Assembly: GCA_030038765.1 (NCBI GenBank)
Contig: JASHRA010000051.1
Location: 1-9,932, forward strand
DNA: 9,932 nucleotides
Reading direction: 5' to 3'
From: Candidatus Dormiibacterota bacterium
Lineage (GTDB): Bacteria; Chloroflexota; Dormibacteria; Aeolococcales; Bog-877
In this document: positions 1 to 6,732 of the stretch, in pieces
Numbering within the stretch: the first letter of the stretch is position 1
How the letters are laid out: each line of letters opens with the position of its first letter
Notes under the pieces: generated by a model
The model's input: the letters and a program-made list of their open reading frames with translations, nothing else
Told to the model about the DNA's origin: nothing
Database searches by the model: none
Translations under genes and position numbers: made by a program

Positions 1-1046
1 CGGTGGGGCTCGGACGGAGCCCGGCTCAGGATCGCGGCCGCCGCCTGAGGGAGCCGGCGGCGGTCCCGCTCCAGCCGGGCCTGGAGCTCTCGCGAGGGGG
101 GCGTCGAGGCCCGGCTCAGGGTCAGCGTGCGGCCCACCCGGAGCGCCTCCTCCTCCAGGGCGCGGAGGCCGTGGTCGGCCTGGATGGCGAGCCCCGCGCG
201 TGTCACCTCGGCGGTCACCGAGGGGTTGCCCTCCCGGTCTCCCCCGACCCAGCTGCCCCAGCTGAGGAAGGCGGGGAAGGGCGGCGGCGCGGTGCCGGCG
301 GCGTCGGGGCCGACCAGGGCCAGCTCCAGGCCCCGGTAGAAGCGCGGCAGGAGCTGGAAGAGGGTGTCGTCGAAGAGCGCCGCCACCGTCCGCACCTCGT
401 CCAGCGGCGTCGGCGCGGTCTGGCGCAGCTGGGCGGTGCGCCAGAGGATCGTGACCTGCTCGCGCAGCCAGCGCTCCGCCTCGGCCCGCTCCGGGCCGGC
501 CAGGGTCGGGGACTCCAGCAGCTCCAGCAGCTCGCCGATGCGCCGCAGGGAGTCCACCACCGCCCGCCGCCGTGCCTCGGTGGGATGGGCTGTCAGCACC
601 GGCTGGACGGAGATGCGCCCCAGCAGCTGCCGGAGCGCCTGCTCGCCGTGCGCGTCGCGCAGCTCCCGCACCGTGGCCCCGAGGGACTCTGGCACCGGCG
701 CCCCGGCCCGGCTCCGCTCCCTCAGGGTGCGGGCGCGGTGCCGCTCCTCGCAGAGGTTGACCAGGTGAAGGTGGATGGTGAAGGCCCGGGCCAGGGCCCC
801 GGCCCGCCCCGGAGCCAGCCGCGCCACCCACGCCTCCAGCGCCCGGGTCGCCTCCGCGGCCGGCTCCCCGCGCAGCTGGCGCAGGCGCAGGGTGAGCTGG
901 AGCAGGCGCTCCACGCTCTCCACCAGCTCCGCTCCGGCCGACTCCTGGAGGACCAGCTCCAGCACCCTGGCGAGGCGGCGCAGGTCCACCTGCAGGGCTT
1001 CCGGGAGCCCCTCCACCGGGTCCCGGCGGGAGCCGCTCTCCAGCAT
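1..1046 (-). CDS. ppc: Phosphoenolpyruvate carboxylase, N-terminal part (3' end beyond window)
   Basis: PEP carboxylase converts phosphoenolpyruvate and bicarbonate to oxaloacetate in the cytoplasm, replenishing the TCA cycle. The minus strand encodes 348 complete codons before the window edge, against about 880-930 residues for a full enzyme, so only the N-terminal third is seen. Two diagnostic motifs are in frame: VLTAHPTEA at residues 150-158, whose His154 corresponds to the catalytic His138 of E. coli PEPC, and GSWVGGDREGNPSVTAEVT at residues 264-282. The usual form of the second core is GGDRDGN, so Glu272 is a conservative substitution. The last visible residues (RAPSEPH) fit the family's EPYR region. 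ATG at 1046 is chosen because helix-rich PEPC-like sequence starts soon after it. A TTG three codons upstream is an alternative. A GAGGAG lies about 21 bases upstream, too far to serve this start, so a leaderless transcript is possible. It is divergent from the methyltransferase gene. Confidence 0.95.
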   Translation of the reverse strand, partial: MLESGSRRDPVEGLPEALQVDLRRLARVLELVLQESAGAELVESVERLLQLTLRLRQLRGEPAAEATRALEAWVARLAPGRAGALARAFTIHLHLVNLCEERHRARTLRERSRAGAPVPESLGATVRELRDAHGEQALRQLLGRISVQPVLTAHPTEARRRAVVDSLRRIGELLELLESPTLAGPERAEAERWLREQVTILWRTAQLRQTAPTPLDEVRTVAALFDDTLFQLLPRFYRGLELALVGPDAAGTAPPPFPAFLSWGSWVGGDREGNPSVTAEVTRAGLAIQADHGLRALEEEALRVGRTLTLSRASTPPSRELQARLERDRRRLPQAAAAILSRAPSEPH

Positions 1047-1054
1047 CTGCGGCA

Positions 1055-1060
1055 ATCGTA
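1055..1060 (-). promoter_or_regulatory. Candidate -10 element (TACGAT) for ppc, implying a leaderless mRNA
   Basis: On the minus strand TACGAT occupies 1060-1055, eight bases before the ATG at 1046. This is the same hexamer used as the -10 of the promoter at 1947-1975. Normal -10 spacing would put transcription start at about 1048, giving a leader of only a couple of bases. No good -35 lies 16-18 bases upstream, so support is weak. Leaderless mRNAs are common in some high-GC lineages. Confidence 0.35.
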
Positions 1061-1111
1061 TCGGCCGCTCCTCGCCAACCCGCCCGTGCCGGGGCCCGGG
1101 AGCGGGGCGTC

Positions 1112-1891
1112 ATGCTTGGGGCCGACCACCAGGACCGGAACGGGAGGTGCCTTGCCTTGGACCCGAGCGAGCAGATCCGGAGCTACTGGGACCGGGACGC
1201 GCTCGCCTACGACCGGGACCCGGGGCACCACCCGACCGCGCCCCTGGAGCTGGCCGCCTGGCGGGGAGCGCTGGCAGAGCTGCTGCCCGCGCCTCCAGCC
1301 CGGGTCCTGGACGCCGGTGCCGGGACCGGCTTTCTCACCCTCCTGGCCGCCTCCCTGGGCCACCGCGTGACCGCCCTCGACCTCTCCGCCGGGATGCTGG
1401 AGCAGCTCCGGGCCAAGGCCGCCGCGGCCTCGTTGGAGGTGGAGGTGGTGCAGGCGGACGCGCTGGAGGCCCCCGATGGCCCCTTCGACGCCGTCATCTC
1501 CCGCCACCTGCTCTGGACCCTGCCCCAGCCCGAGGCGGCGCTGCGGCGGTGGCACCAGGTGGCGCCCAGCGGGCGGCTGGTCCTGGTCGACAGCACCTGG
1601 GGCGGCACTGATCTCGGCAGCCGGCTGCGGCACTGGGCCCAGACCGGGCTGGCGCGGGCCCGGCGTGAGCCTCCCGCCCACCACGCCCCCTACCCGCCCG
1701 AGGTCCGGGCCCACCTTCCCCTGGCCCACAGCTTCAGGCCCGAGCTGCTCCTGGAGCTGGTGAGCCGAGCGGGCTGGTCCGCGCCCGAGGTCCACCGCCT
1801 GGGCGACGTGGAGTGGGCCGAGACCCGCCGCCTGCCCTGGCCCGACCGGCAGCTGGCGAGGCCGGGGCGCTTCGCCCTCGTGGCCCGCTGA
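1112..1891 (+). CDS. Class I SAM-dependent methyltransferase (UbiE/methyltransferase-11 type)
   Basis: A 259-residue Rossmann-fold methyltransferase that would transfer a methyl group from S-adenosylmethionine to an unknown acceptor in the cytoplasm. Motif I is VLDAGAGTGFL (residues 65-75), the glycine-rich SAM loop. The acidic end of strand 2 is TALDLS (Asp90, ribose contact), motif II is VVQADALE (112-119), and FDAVISRHLLWTL (125-137) and GRLVLVD (154-160) follow the usual order. The opening IRSYWDRDALAYDRDPGH is typical of this group. The start is uncertain. ATG 1112 has GGGAG about nine bases upstream, but an in-frame TTG at 1157 has a stronger GGGAGGTG (1142-1149) seven bases before it and would start the protein close to the conserved region, giving 244 residues. 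It is divergent from ppc with 65 bases between, and the next gene lies 255 bases downstream behind its own promoter, so it is probably transcribed alone. Substrate not predictable. Confidence 0.9.
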   Translation: MLGADHQDRNGRCLALDPSEQIRSYWDRDALAYDRDPGHHPTAPLELAAWRGALAELLPAPPARVLDAGAGTGFLTLLAASLGHRVTALDLSAGMLEQLRAKAAAASLEVEVVQADALEAPDGPFDAVISRHLLWTLPQPEAALRRWHQVAPSGRLVLVDSTWGGTDLGSRLRHWAQTGLARARREPPAHHAPYPPEVRAHLPLAHSFRPELLLELVSRAGWSAPEVHRLGDVEWAETRRLPWPDRQLARPGRFALVAR

Positions 1892-1946
1892 CTGAGGAGG
1901 CGTGCCCCGGGGGCGCTGCGGCTGCGCCGGCCCTCGACGGTGAGGC

Positions 1947-1975
1947 TTGACAGCCCCCCGGGCCCTGCTTACGAT
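1947..1975 (+). promoter_or_regulatory. Sigma70-type promoter of the M20 hydrolase/binding-protein unit
   Basis: A consensus -35 TTGACA (1947-1952) is followed after exactly 17 bases by TACGAT (1970-1975), which matches the most conserved -10 positions. Predicted transcription start is near 1982. It sits in a locally AT-richer stretch of an otherwise very GC-rich window. The -35 is the end of a 14-mer, GGTGAGGCTTGACA (1939-1952), which recurs with one mismatch at 5464-5477 before the next transcription unit. The leader to the ATG at 2147 would be about 165 bases. Confidence 0.75.
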
Positions 1976-1990
1976 TGCCGGGGTTGATTT

Positions 1991-2020
1991 GGAACTACGT
2001 TTTACTAGCTGAAATATACG
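1991..2020 (+). promoter_or_regulatory. Putative operator, GGAACTA-type element
   Basis: GGAACTACGTTTTA (1991-2004) begins about ten bases after the predicted transcription start, where a bound repressor would block elongation or initiation. It matches GGAACTATATTCCA at 5501-5514 in 10 of 14 positions. A weaker related element, TGAAATATACGG, begins at 2010, 19 bases further on, so the site may be tandem. GGAA-N5-TTCC-like symmetry fits a dimeric regulator. The IclR-family gene at 7922 is the obvious candidate, by inference only. Confidence 0.45.
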
Positions 2021-2025
2021 GCCGT

Positions 2026-2040
2026 CGGCGCAGGGCGCCG
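2026..2040 (+). other. Small perfect hairpin in the 5' leader of the M20 gene
   Basis: CGGCGC (2026-2031), loop AGG, then GCGCCG (2035-2040) forms a perfect six-pair GC stem in the predicted 165-base leader. In DNA this GC-rich it could be chance. No U-tract follows, and no known riboswitch was recognised in the leader. Confidence 0.3.
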
Positions 2041-2135
2041 GGCTGGTGTTCGCTGTTCTCCCAGCCGAGGTGCTGTCCCGGGAGCTCTGCGGCGCGCTGT
2101 CAAGGCGGGCACGCCTGACCTGACTCGGCGATGGC

Positions 2136-2143
2136 AAGGAGGG
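2136..2143 (+). promoter_or_regulatory. Strong ribosome binding site of the M20 hydrolase gene
   Basis: AAGGAGGG is close to a perfect Shine-Dalgarno sequence and ends three bases before the ATG at 2147, with the AGGAG core six bases upstream of it. It fixes that start and suggests high translation. It contrasts with the M24 gene at 5572, which has no recognisable site. Confidence 0.75.
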
Positions 2144-2146
2144 TGC

Positions 2147-3340
2147 ATGCAACCGAGTGATCCCCTGGTGCAGCGGATCCTCGCGGAGGTGGAGTCGCTG
2201 CGCCCGGAGGTCGTACACCTCAGTCGGGAGATCCACTCCCACCCCGAGATCGGGTACGAGGAGCACCTCGCCTCGAAGTGGCTGACGGAGCTGCTGTCAG
2301 CTCACGGCTTCGAGGTTGAGCCCGGCATCGCCGACATTCCGACCGCCTTCAGGGCCACGCACCGCGGCGGCGACGGGCCCACCGTCGCGTTCCTCGCCGA
2401 GTACGACGCGCTCCCCGGACTCGGCCACGGTTGCGGTCACAACCTCATCTGCACCGCCGCCAGCGCGGCGGCCATCGGACTCAAGGCGGCCTGGCCCGAT
2501 CTCCCCGGCACGGTCGTCGTCTTCGGCACGCCGGCCGAGGAGGGCGGCGGGGGCAAGATCGTGATGCTGGAGCGCGGCGCCTTCCGCGGTGTCGACGTGG
2601 CCCTGCTCTTCCACCCCAGCGCCCAGACCAAGGTCAACAGCCCGCAGCTCGCGGCTGGGGGCTTCGAACTCACCTTCAACGGCAAGGCGGCGCACGCCAG
2701 CGGCGCTCCCTGGGAGGGGCGCAACGCCGCCGACGCCGCCATGCTCTTCTTCGCCGGGGTCAACGCGCTGCGGCAGCACGTCCGTCGGGATGTGGGCATG
2801 TCGGGGATCATCAAGGAGGCGGGTGTCGCCTCCGGGATCATTCCGGAGAGGAGCCGGATCGCGTTCTCCGCCCGTGCGGACCACGCGGACTCGATGGAGG
2901 CGGTTCTGGACCGCGTCCTGGACGTGGCGCGCGGCGCGGCGCTCATGACCGGAACGACATTCGAGTACGAGCGACGCCGGACCTATCTGCACTCGGTAAT
3001 CAATGAGACCCTCGGTGTCCTGCTCACCGACAGCCTGGGAGATTTCGGTCTGGCTGTCACGCCCATGTCCCCGGACACGCCCAGGACGTCGGGGGACGAG
3101 GCGAACCTCAGTCACGTGTTCCCCTTCGCGGGGTTCAGCATCGCCATCGCGGAGCGCCTGATTCCAGGCCACAGCCAGGAGATGCTGGAGGCGGCCGCGT
3201 CCGACCACGGTCAGGAGATCATGATCACGGCCGCCAAGGTGCTGGCGCGATCCGCCCAGCGTCTCCTGACGGAGCCGGGGCTGCTGTCCGCGGTCCAGGA
3301 CGAGCAGACGGCGCTGACGGGCGAGCGGTCAGACCCGTGA
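2147..3340 (+). CDS. M20-family amidohydrolase/dipeptidase (PM20D2/AbgB-like)
   Basis: A 397-residue cytoplasmic zinc hydrolase of peptidase family M20, normal length for the group. Relatives cleave amide bonds in dipeptides such as beta-alanyl-lysine, in p-aminobenzoyl-glutamate, or in N-acyl amino acids. The N-terminal motif EIHSHPEIGYEE (28-39) is typical, and AEYDALPGLGHGCGHN (84-99) is the PM20D2/AbgB version of the metal loop with Cys96 and His98. TPAEEGGGGK (128-137) supplies the general-base/metal Glu131-Glu132. His156 in LLFHP, His183 in GKAAHAS at the start of the dimerisation (lid) domain, and His342 in IPGHSQEM complete the expected ligand set. No signal peptide is seen. The start is set by AAGGAGGG. 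It is first in a unit with the binding-protein gene 118 bases downstream, suggesting it processes what that protein delivers. The exact substrate is unknown. An exopeptidase role is equally possible. Confidence 0.92.
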   Translation: MQPSDPLVQRILAEVESLRPEVVHLSREIHSHPEIGYEEHLASKWLTELLSAHGFEVEPGIADIPTAFRATHRGGDGPTVAFLAEYDALPGLGHGCGHNLICTAASAAAIGLKAAWPDLPGTVVVFGTPAEEGGGGKIVMLERGAFRGVDVALLFHPSAQTKVNSPQLAAGGFELTFNGKAAHASGAPWEGRNAADAAMLFFAGVNALRQHVRRDVGMSGIIKEAGVASGIIPERSRIAFSARADHADSMEAVLDRVLDVARGAALMTGTTFEYERRRTYLHSVINETLGVLLTDSLGDFGLAVTPMSPDTPRTSGDEANLSHVFPFAGFSIAIAERLIPGHSQEMLEAAASDHGQEIMITAAKVLARSAQRLLTEPGLLSAVQDEQTALTGERSDP

Positions 3341-3458
3341 TGGCAGAGAGGTCCGCACTCGATCGACGAACGCGCGCAGCCGATTTGTCCGTGCGCGAGG
3401 AGCCGGAGAGGGGGCGCGGGCCCGCATCCGCGAGTGGTAGCGACAGGGAGGAAAGGCA

Positions 3459-5396
3459 GTGAAGGAGCTTGGGCGACCGGGGGCCCTCGTGGTTGGCGTC
3501 TTGGCTACGGCCGCTCTGCTGATGGCGCCGATCTCTACCAATCCAGTCCTGGCCAGCACCCAGGCGAGCGGCGGCGTGGTGAAGTTCGCGGAGGCGGTGG
3601 GGACGGCCCCGAACTACATCTCCCCGCTCGAGTCCCAGGAGTTCAACTCCATCGCCGACGGCGGCCAGCTCTCGGGTCAGCTCTGGTCTCCCCTCTACTG
3701 GTTCGGAGAGGACGGTCAGTCCAAGGTTGACGAGGCGCTCAGCCCGGCGCTCCCGCCGGTGTGGTCCGACAACAACACCGTGGTGAAGATCACGCTCAAG
3801 CACTGGTACTGGTCCAACGGCCAGCCGCTGACGGCGCGCGACCTGATGTTCTGGATGAACCTCGCGAGCGCGGCCAGCGATCCCAACGCACCGGTGATCG
3901 GGTCGAGCTCCTCGCCGGGCCCGACCTGGGCTGGCTACACGCCGGGGGAGTACCCGCTGAACGTGGTCAGCTACAGCCAGACCGGAACCTACACCGTGAC
4001 GATGAAGCTGAACGCGTCCTACAACCCGACCTGGTACCAGTTCAACCAGCTGACCGAGATTGTCCCCATGCCTCAGGCAGCCTGGGACAGGCTGTCCTCC
4101 ACCGGGCCGGTGGGGAACTACGACGAGTCGGCCGAGGCTCGGGTGCCACTCCCCAACACGTCGCCGGTGCAGTACGTTCCCGCCGACCCGGGGACCGCCA
4201 ACTCCGGTGCCCTGGGCGTGGCCGAGTTCATCAACCTCCAGTCACAGCAACTCGGCACTTACGCCACCAACCCCCTCTGGAAGGTGGTCGACGGTCCCTT
4301 CAAGCTAACCCAGTTCACGACCGACGGCTACGCCAAGCTGGTGCCCAACCGCGACTACTCGGGCTCCGTCAAGCCCACCATCAGCGCCATCGAGGAGCTG
4401 CCCTTCACCAGTGACGCCGCCGAGTTCGACGCTCTCCGGAGCGGCGAGCTGACGATCGGATACCTCCCCCAGGAGGACCTGGGGCAGAAGAAGCAGGTGG
4501 AGGATCAGGGCTACGAATTCAGTCCCTGGGATGCGCTGGTCTTCAACTACATTCCCTACAACTTCACCAATCCGAATCTGGGCCCGGTCTTCAAACAGCT
4601 CTACTTCCGGCAGGCGGTCCAGTCGCTGGTGAACCAAAAGCAGTACGTGGCGGACTTCTTCGACGGACTGGGTGTGCCCGAGAACAGTCCGGTGCCAGCG
4701 ATACCCAAGGGGAACCCGTACCTCAGCCCGCTGGCCGCGCACGGTCTCGTCTATCCCTACGACCCCAAGAAGGCCGCCAGCCTGCTCACCGATCACGGCT
4801 GGAAGGTGGTGCCGGGCGGAGACAGCTACTGCGCCCATCCCGGGACCGGCGCCGGTGAGTGCGGGGCCGGGATCTCGGCCGGGGAGAAGGTGACCATCCG
4901 CGTCCTCTACGCAAGTGGGGTGGTGAGTCTCCAGAACGAGGTCGAGGCGATGCAGTCGGCGCTCAAGAAGGTCGCCGGCATCACCCTCAGCCTCGACTCG
5001 ACTCCCTCGAATCAGGTCGGTGCCGTGGAGTACGACGGCTGCACCTTCGCCACACCCTGCTCCACCTGGGGGCTCGCCTACACCGGCAACCCCTCCTGGA
5101 CCTACACCGGCCTGCCCACGCTGGAGCTGAACTTCAAGTCCGGATCGAGCAGCAATCCGGGCGATTACTCCGACGCCACCAACGACCAGAACATCCTCGC
5201 CGCGGACACCGCTCCCAACCACGCCGGCGTGGTGAAGGCCTACTACACGGCGGAGAACTATCTGGCGGAGCAGCTCCCGGTCATCTACGTGCCCGAGGAA
5301 CCGGCCCAGCTGACCATGTACAAGAAGGGGCTCAGCGGCTTCGCCCCCCAGGTGGTGAACCTCTGGATCAGCCCGCAGACCTACCGCTTCCGGTAG
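3459..5396 (+). CDS. Secreted ABC transporter substrate-binding protein, family 5 (peptide/oligopeptide type)
   Basis: A 645-residue extracytoplasmic solute-binding protein of the SBP_bac_5 (DppA/OppA) family, somewhat long for the family (about 500-600). Residues 1-36 form a Sec signal peptide: a charged start (MKELGR), a hydrophobic core (ALVVGVLATAALLMAPIS) and a small-residue cleavage zone around VLAS. There is no lipobox cysteine, so lipid anchoring is not predicted. SNGQPLTARDLMFWMN (119-134) matches the family signature dG.pltA.Dv.fs. Only four cysteines exist (458, 468, 528, 534), all in the C-terminal half, suggesting up to two disulfides. GTG 3459 is preceded by AGGGAGGA, six bases away. 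No permease or ATPase genes accompany it here, so it must share a transporter encoded elsewhere or further off. It is probably cotranscribed with the M20 gene, since no promoter was seen in the 118-base gap. Ligand is inferred only from family (peptides, but also nickel, heme or opines in relatives). Confidence 0.93.
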   Translation: MKELGRPGALVVGVLATAALLMAPISTNPVLASTQASGGVVKFAEAVGTAPNYISPLESQEFNSIADGGQLSGQLWSPLYWFGEDGQSKVDEALSPALPPVWSDNNTVVKITLKHWYWSNGQPLTARDLMFWMNLASAASDPNAPVIGSSSSPGPTWAGYTPGEYPLNVVSYSQTGTYTVTMKLNASYNPTWYQFNQLTEIVPMPQAAWDRLSSTGPVGNYDESAEARVPLPNTSPVQYVPADPGTANSGALGVAEFINLQSQQLGTYATNPLWKVVDGPFKLTQFTTDGYAKLVPNRDYSGSVKPTISAIEELPFTSDAAEFDALRSGELTIGYLPQEDLGQKKQVEDQGYEFSPWDALVFNYIPYNFTNPNLGPVFKQLYFRQAVQSLVNQKQYVADFFDGLGVPENSPVPAIPKGNPYLSPLAAHGLVYPYDPKKAASLLTDHGWKVVPGGDSYCAHPGTGAGECGAGISAGEKVTIRVLYASGVVSLQNEVEAMQSALKKVAGITLSLDSTPSNQVGAVEYDGCTFATPCSTWGLAYTGNPSWTYTGLPTLELNFKSGSSSNPGDYSDATNDQNILAADTAPNHAGVVKAYYTAENYLAEQLPVIYVPEEPAQLTMYKKGLSGFAPQVVNLWISPQTYRFR

Positions 5397-5413
5397 TCGC
5401 CTCATCGTCCTCG

Positions 5414-5451
5414 CCGCCCGCCCCGGGGCGCTTCGTCCCGGTGGCGGGCGG
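5414..5451 (+). terminator. GC-rich hairpin terminator after the binding-protein gene
   Basis: CCGCCCGCC (5414-5422) pairs perfectly with GGCGGGCGG (5443-5451). Inside it CCGGG (5423-5427) pairs with CCCGG (5437-5441), leaving one bulged T (5442) and a nine-base loop, for 14 base pairs in all. It starts 18 bases after the stop codon. There is no U-tract, as is usual for intrinsic terminators of very GC-rich bacteria. It separates the two transcription units. Confidence 0.65.
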
Positions 5452-5463
5452 GCCCAGGGGTCG

Positions 5464-5483
5464 GGTGAGGCTTGGCATATACT
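5464..5483 (+). promoter_or_regulatory. Probable promoter region of the M24-IclR unit
   Basis: GGTGAGGCTTGGCA (5464-5477) repeats the 14-mer at 1939-1952 with a single mismatch. At 1947 its last six bases form the -35, but here no good -10 lies 16-18 bases after TTGGCA. Instead a strong -10-like TATACT follows directly (5478-5483), which would start transcription near 5490 but lacks a clear -35. A further option is TATATT at 5506-5511 inside the operator-like element. A promoter somewhere in 5460-5515 is likely, but its exact core is not settled. Confidence 0.45.
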
Positions 5484-5500
5484 CCGATGATGCGAAGAGC

Positions 5501-5526
5501 GGAACTATATTCCAACAGATGGAACT
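5501..5526 (+). promoter_or_regulatory. Putative tandem operator (GGAACT repeated 20 bases apart)
   Basis: GGAACTATATTCC (5501-5513) has GGAA-N5-TTCC symmetry, and GGAACT recurs at 5521-5526, exactly 20 bases (two helical turns) later, as expected for adjacent dimers on one DNA face. The first element shares 10 of 14 bases with 1991-2004 upstream of the M20 gene. This suggests a common regulator, plausibly the IclR protein encoded three genes downstream, which would then autoregulate the unit. Inference from sequence only. Confidence 0.5.
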
Positions 5527-5571
5527 GTCCGTCAGGCGTGGCCGGCGCTGCCTGGCGCAGTGTCGCCCGCG

Positions 5572-6732
5572 ATGAGCTCGGATAGGGACCTCGCCTTTCC
5601 CGAGGCCGAGTACGCCCGCCGCATCGACTCGGTGCAGGCGGAGATGGGGAGGCGGGAGCTAGATGCGATCCTGGTCTTCGGTCCGGCCAACCTCTTCTAC
5701 CTCACCGGCTACGAGACCATCGGCACCGCCAACTTCCAGCTGGCGCTGCTGCCCCGCGCCGGCGAGCCGCGGCTCCTGGTGCGCGAGCTCGAGGCCGGCC
5801 TGGCCCGACACGGGACCTGGATGAGCGGGGAGCCATTCATCTACGCCGACGACGAGAAGCCGGTCGTGCGCGCGGCCGAGTTCATCCGGGCGGCGGGCAT
5901 GGATCGGGCCCGGCTGGGCCTGGACATGAGCTCACCCTTCCTCAGCGTCCGCACCTACCGGGCCCTGGCGGAGGCGCTCCCGGCCCTCGACCTCGCCGAC
6001 AGCAGCGGGGTGGTGGAGTCGGTGCGCCGGATCAAGTCGGCGGCGGAGCTGGACTGCTTCCGGCAGGCGGCCGGGTACACGGCGGCGGGGATGGCCGCCG
6101 CCGTCGCCGAGGTCCGCTCTGGCGCCACCGACAACGAGATCGGGGCGGCGGCGGCCCAGGCCATGTACCGCGCCGGATCCGAGTACTTCGCCTCCGGTCC
6201 CACCGTGACCACGGGTCGCCGCTCCGGGACGCCCCACACCACCTTCCAGCGCAACCGGGTCGAGCCCGGCGACGCGGTGCTGATCGAGATCGGCGGCAAC
6301 CACCATCGCTACACCAGCCCGCTCATGCGCTCGGTGCTGCTGGCGCCGGCCTCCGATCTGGGAGAGCGCATGTACCGGGCCTGCAGCGCGGCCCTGGACG
6401 CCGCCATCGCCGAGATGCGCCCCGGGGCGATCGCCAGTGACGTCCACATGGCCTGCCAGCGGGTGATCGACGAGCACGGCTTCGAGGCCAACTTCCGCAA
6501 GCGGCTGGGCTACGGCGTCGGGATCGGGTTCGCCCCGACCTGGGGCGAGGGGACCTTCCTCGAGCTCTCCAAGGTCGACCACACGGTGCTCCAGCCGGGC
6601 ATGGTCTTCCACCTGCCCCCGGCCCTGCGCCTGGACGGCACCCTGGGCGTCGGCTGCTCCGAGACCGTGGCCGTCACCGAGTCCGGGGCCGAGGTGCTGG
6701 GCAGCTTCCCCCGCGAGCTGGTCACGGCGTGA
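5572..6732 (+). CDS. M24-family creatinase/ectoine-hydrolase-like protein, copy 1
   Basis: A 386-residue 'pita-bread' protein: creatinase-like N-terminal domain (about 1-150, with PANLFYLTGYETIG) and a C-terminal M24 catalytic fold. It does not look like a metallopeptidase. Where aminopeptidases have metal ligands in DxG and sDitR, it has EIGG (Glu239) and YTSPLMR (Pro250 for Asp), and the HGlGH-type histidine is replaced in RLGYGVGIGFAPTWGEG. It keeps His222 (PHTTF), Glu239, Glu326 (WGE), His347 and Glu364 (GCSET), the pattern of metal-independent creatinase and of ectoine hydrolase DoeA/EutD. A cytoplasmic hydrolysis of a C-N bond in a guanidino, amidino or cyclic compound is inferred, with the substrate unknown. 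ATG 5572 is chosen over an in-frame GTG at 5560. Neither has a Shine-Dalgarno sequence, and a stop at 5488 with no other start codon excludes longer forms. The stop overlaps the next start (GTGA). Confidence 0.88.
   Translation: MSSDRDLAFPEAEYARRIDSVQAEMGRRELDAILVFGPANLFYLTGYETIGTANFQLALLPRAGEPRLLVRELEAGLARHGTWMSGEPFIYADDEKPVVRAAEFIRAAGMDRARLGLDMSSPFLSVRTYRALAEALPALDLADSSGVVESVRRIKSAAELDCFRQAAGYTAAGMAAAVAEVRSGATDNEIGAAAAQAMYRAGSEYFASGPTVTTGRRSGTPHTTFQRNRVEPGDAVLIEIGGNHHRYTSPLMRSVLLAPASDLGERMYRACSAALDAAIAEMRPGAIASDVHMACQRVIDEHGFEANFRKRLGYGVGIGFAPTWGEGTFLELSKVDHTVLQPGMVFHLPPALRLDGTLGVGCSETVAVTESGAEVLGSFPRELVTA

Noticed and set aside
3..1370. Long plus-strand open frame of 455 codons opposite ppc
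   Set aside because: It is the antisense shadow of a clear PEP carboxylase with HPTEA and GGDREGN motifs. Its translation is Pro/Gly/Arg/Gln-rich with no recognisable domain.
2131..2160. Nine-codon leader ORF (ATG at 2131, TGA at 2158) overlapping the M20 start
   Set aside because: It has no ribosome binding site of its own, and the M20 Shine-Dalgarno sequence lies inside it. Probably chance.
722..2266. Minus-strand open frame of 514 codons across the methyltransferase
   Set aside because: It overlaps ppc, the methyltransferase, the promoter region and the start of the M20 gene. The product is low-complexity and is explained by high GC.
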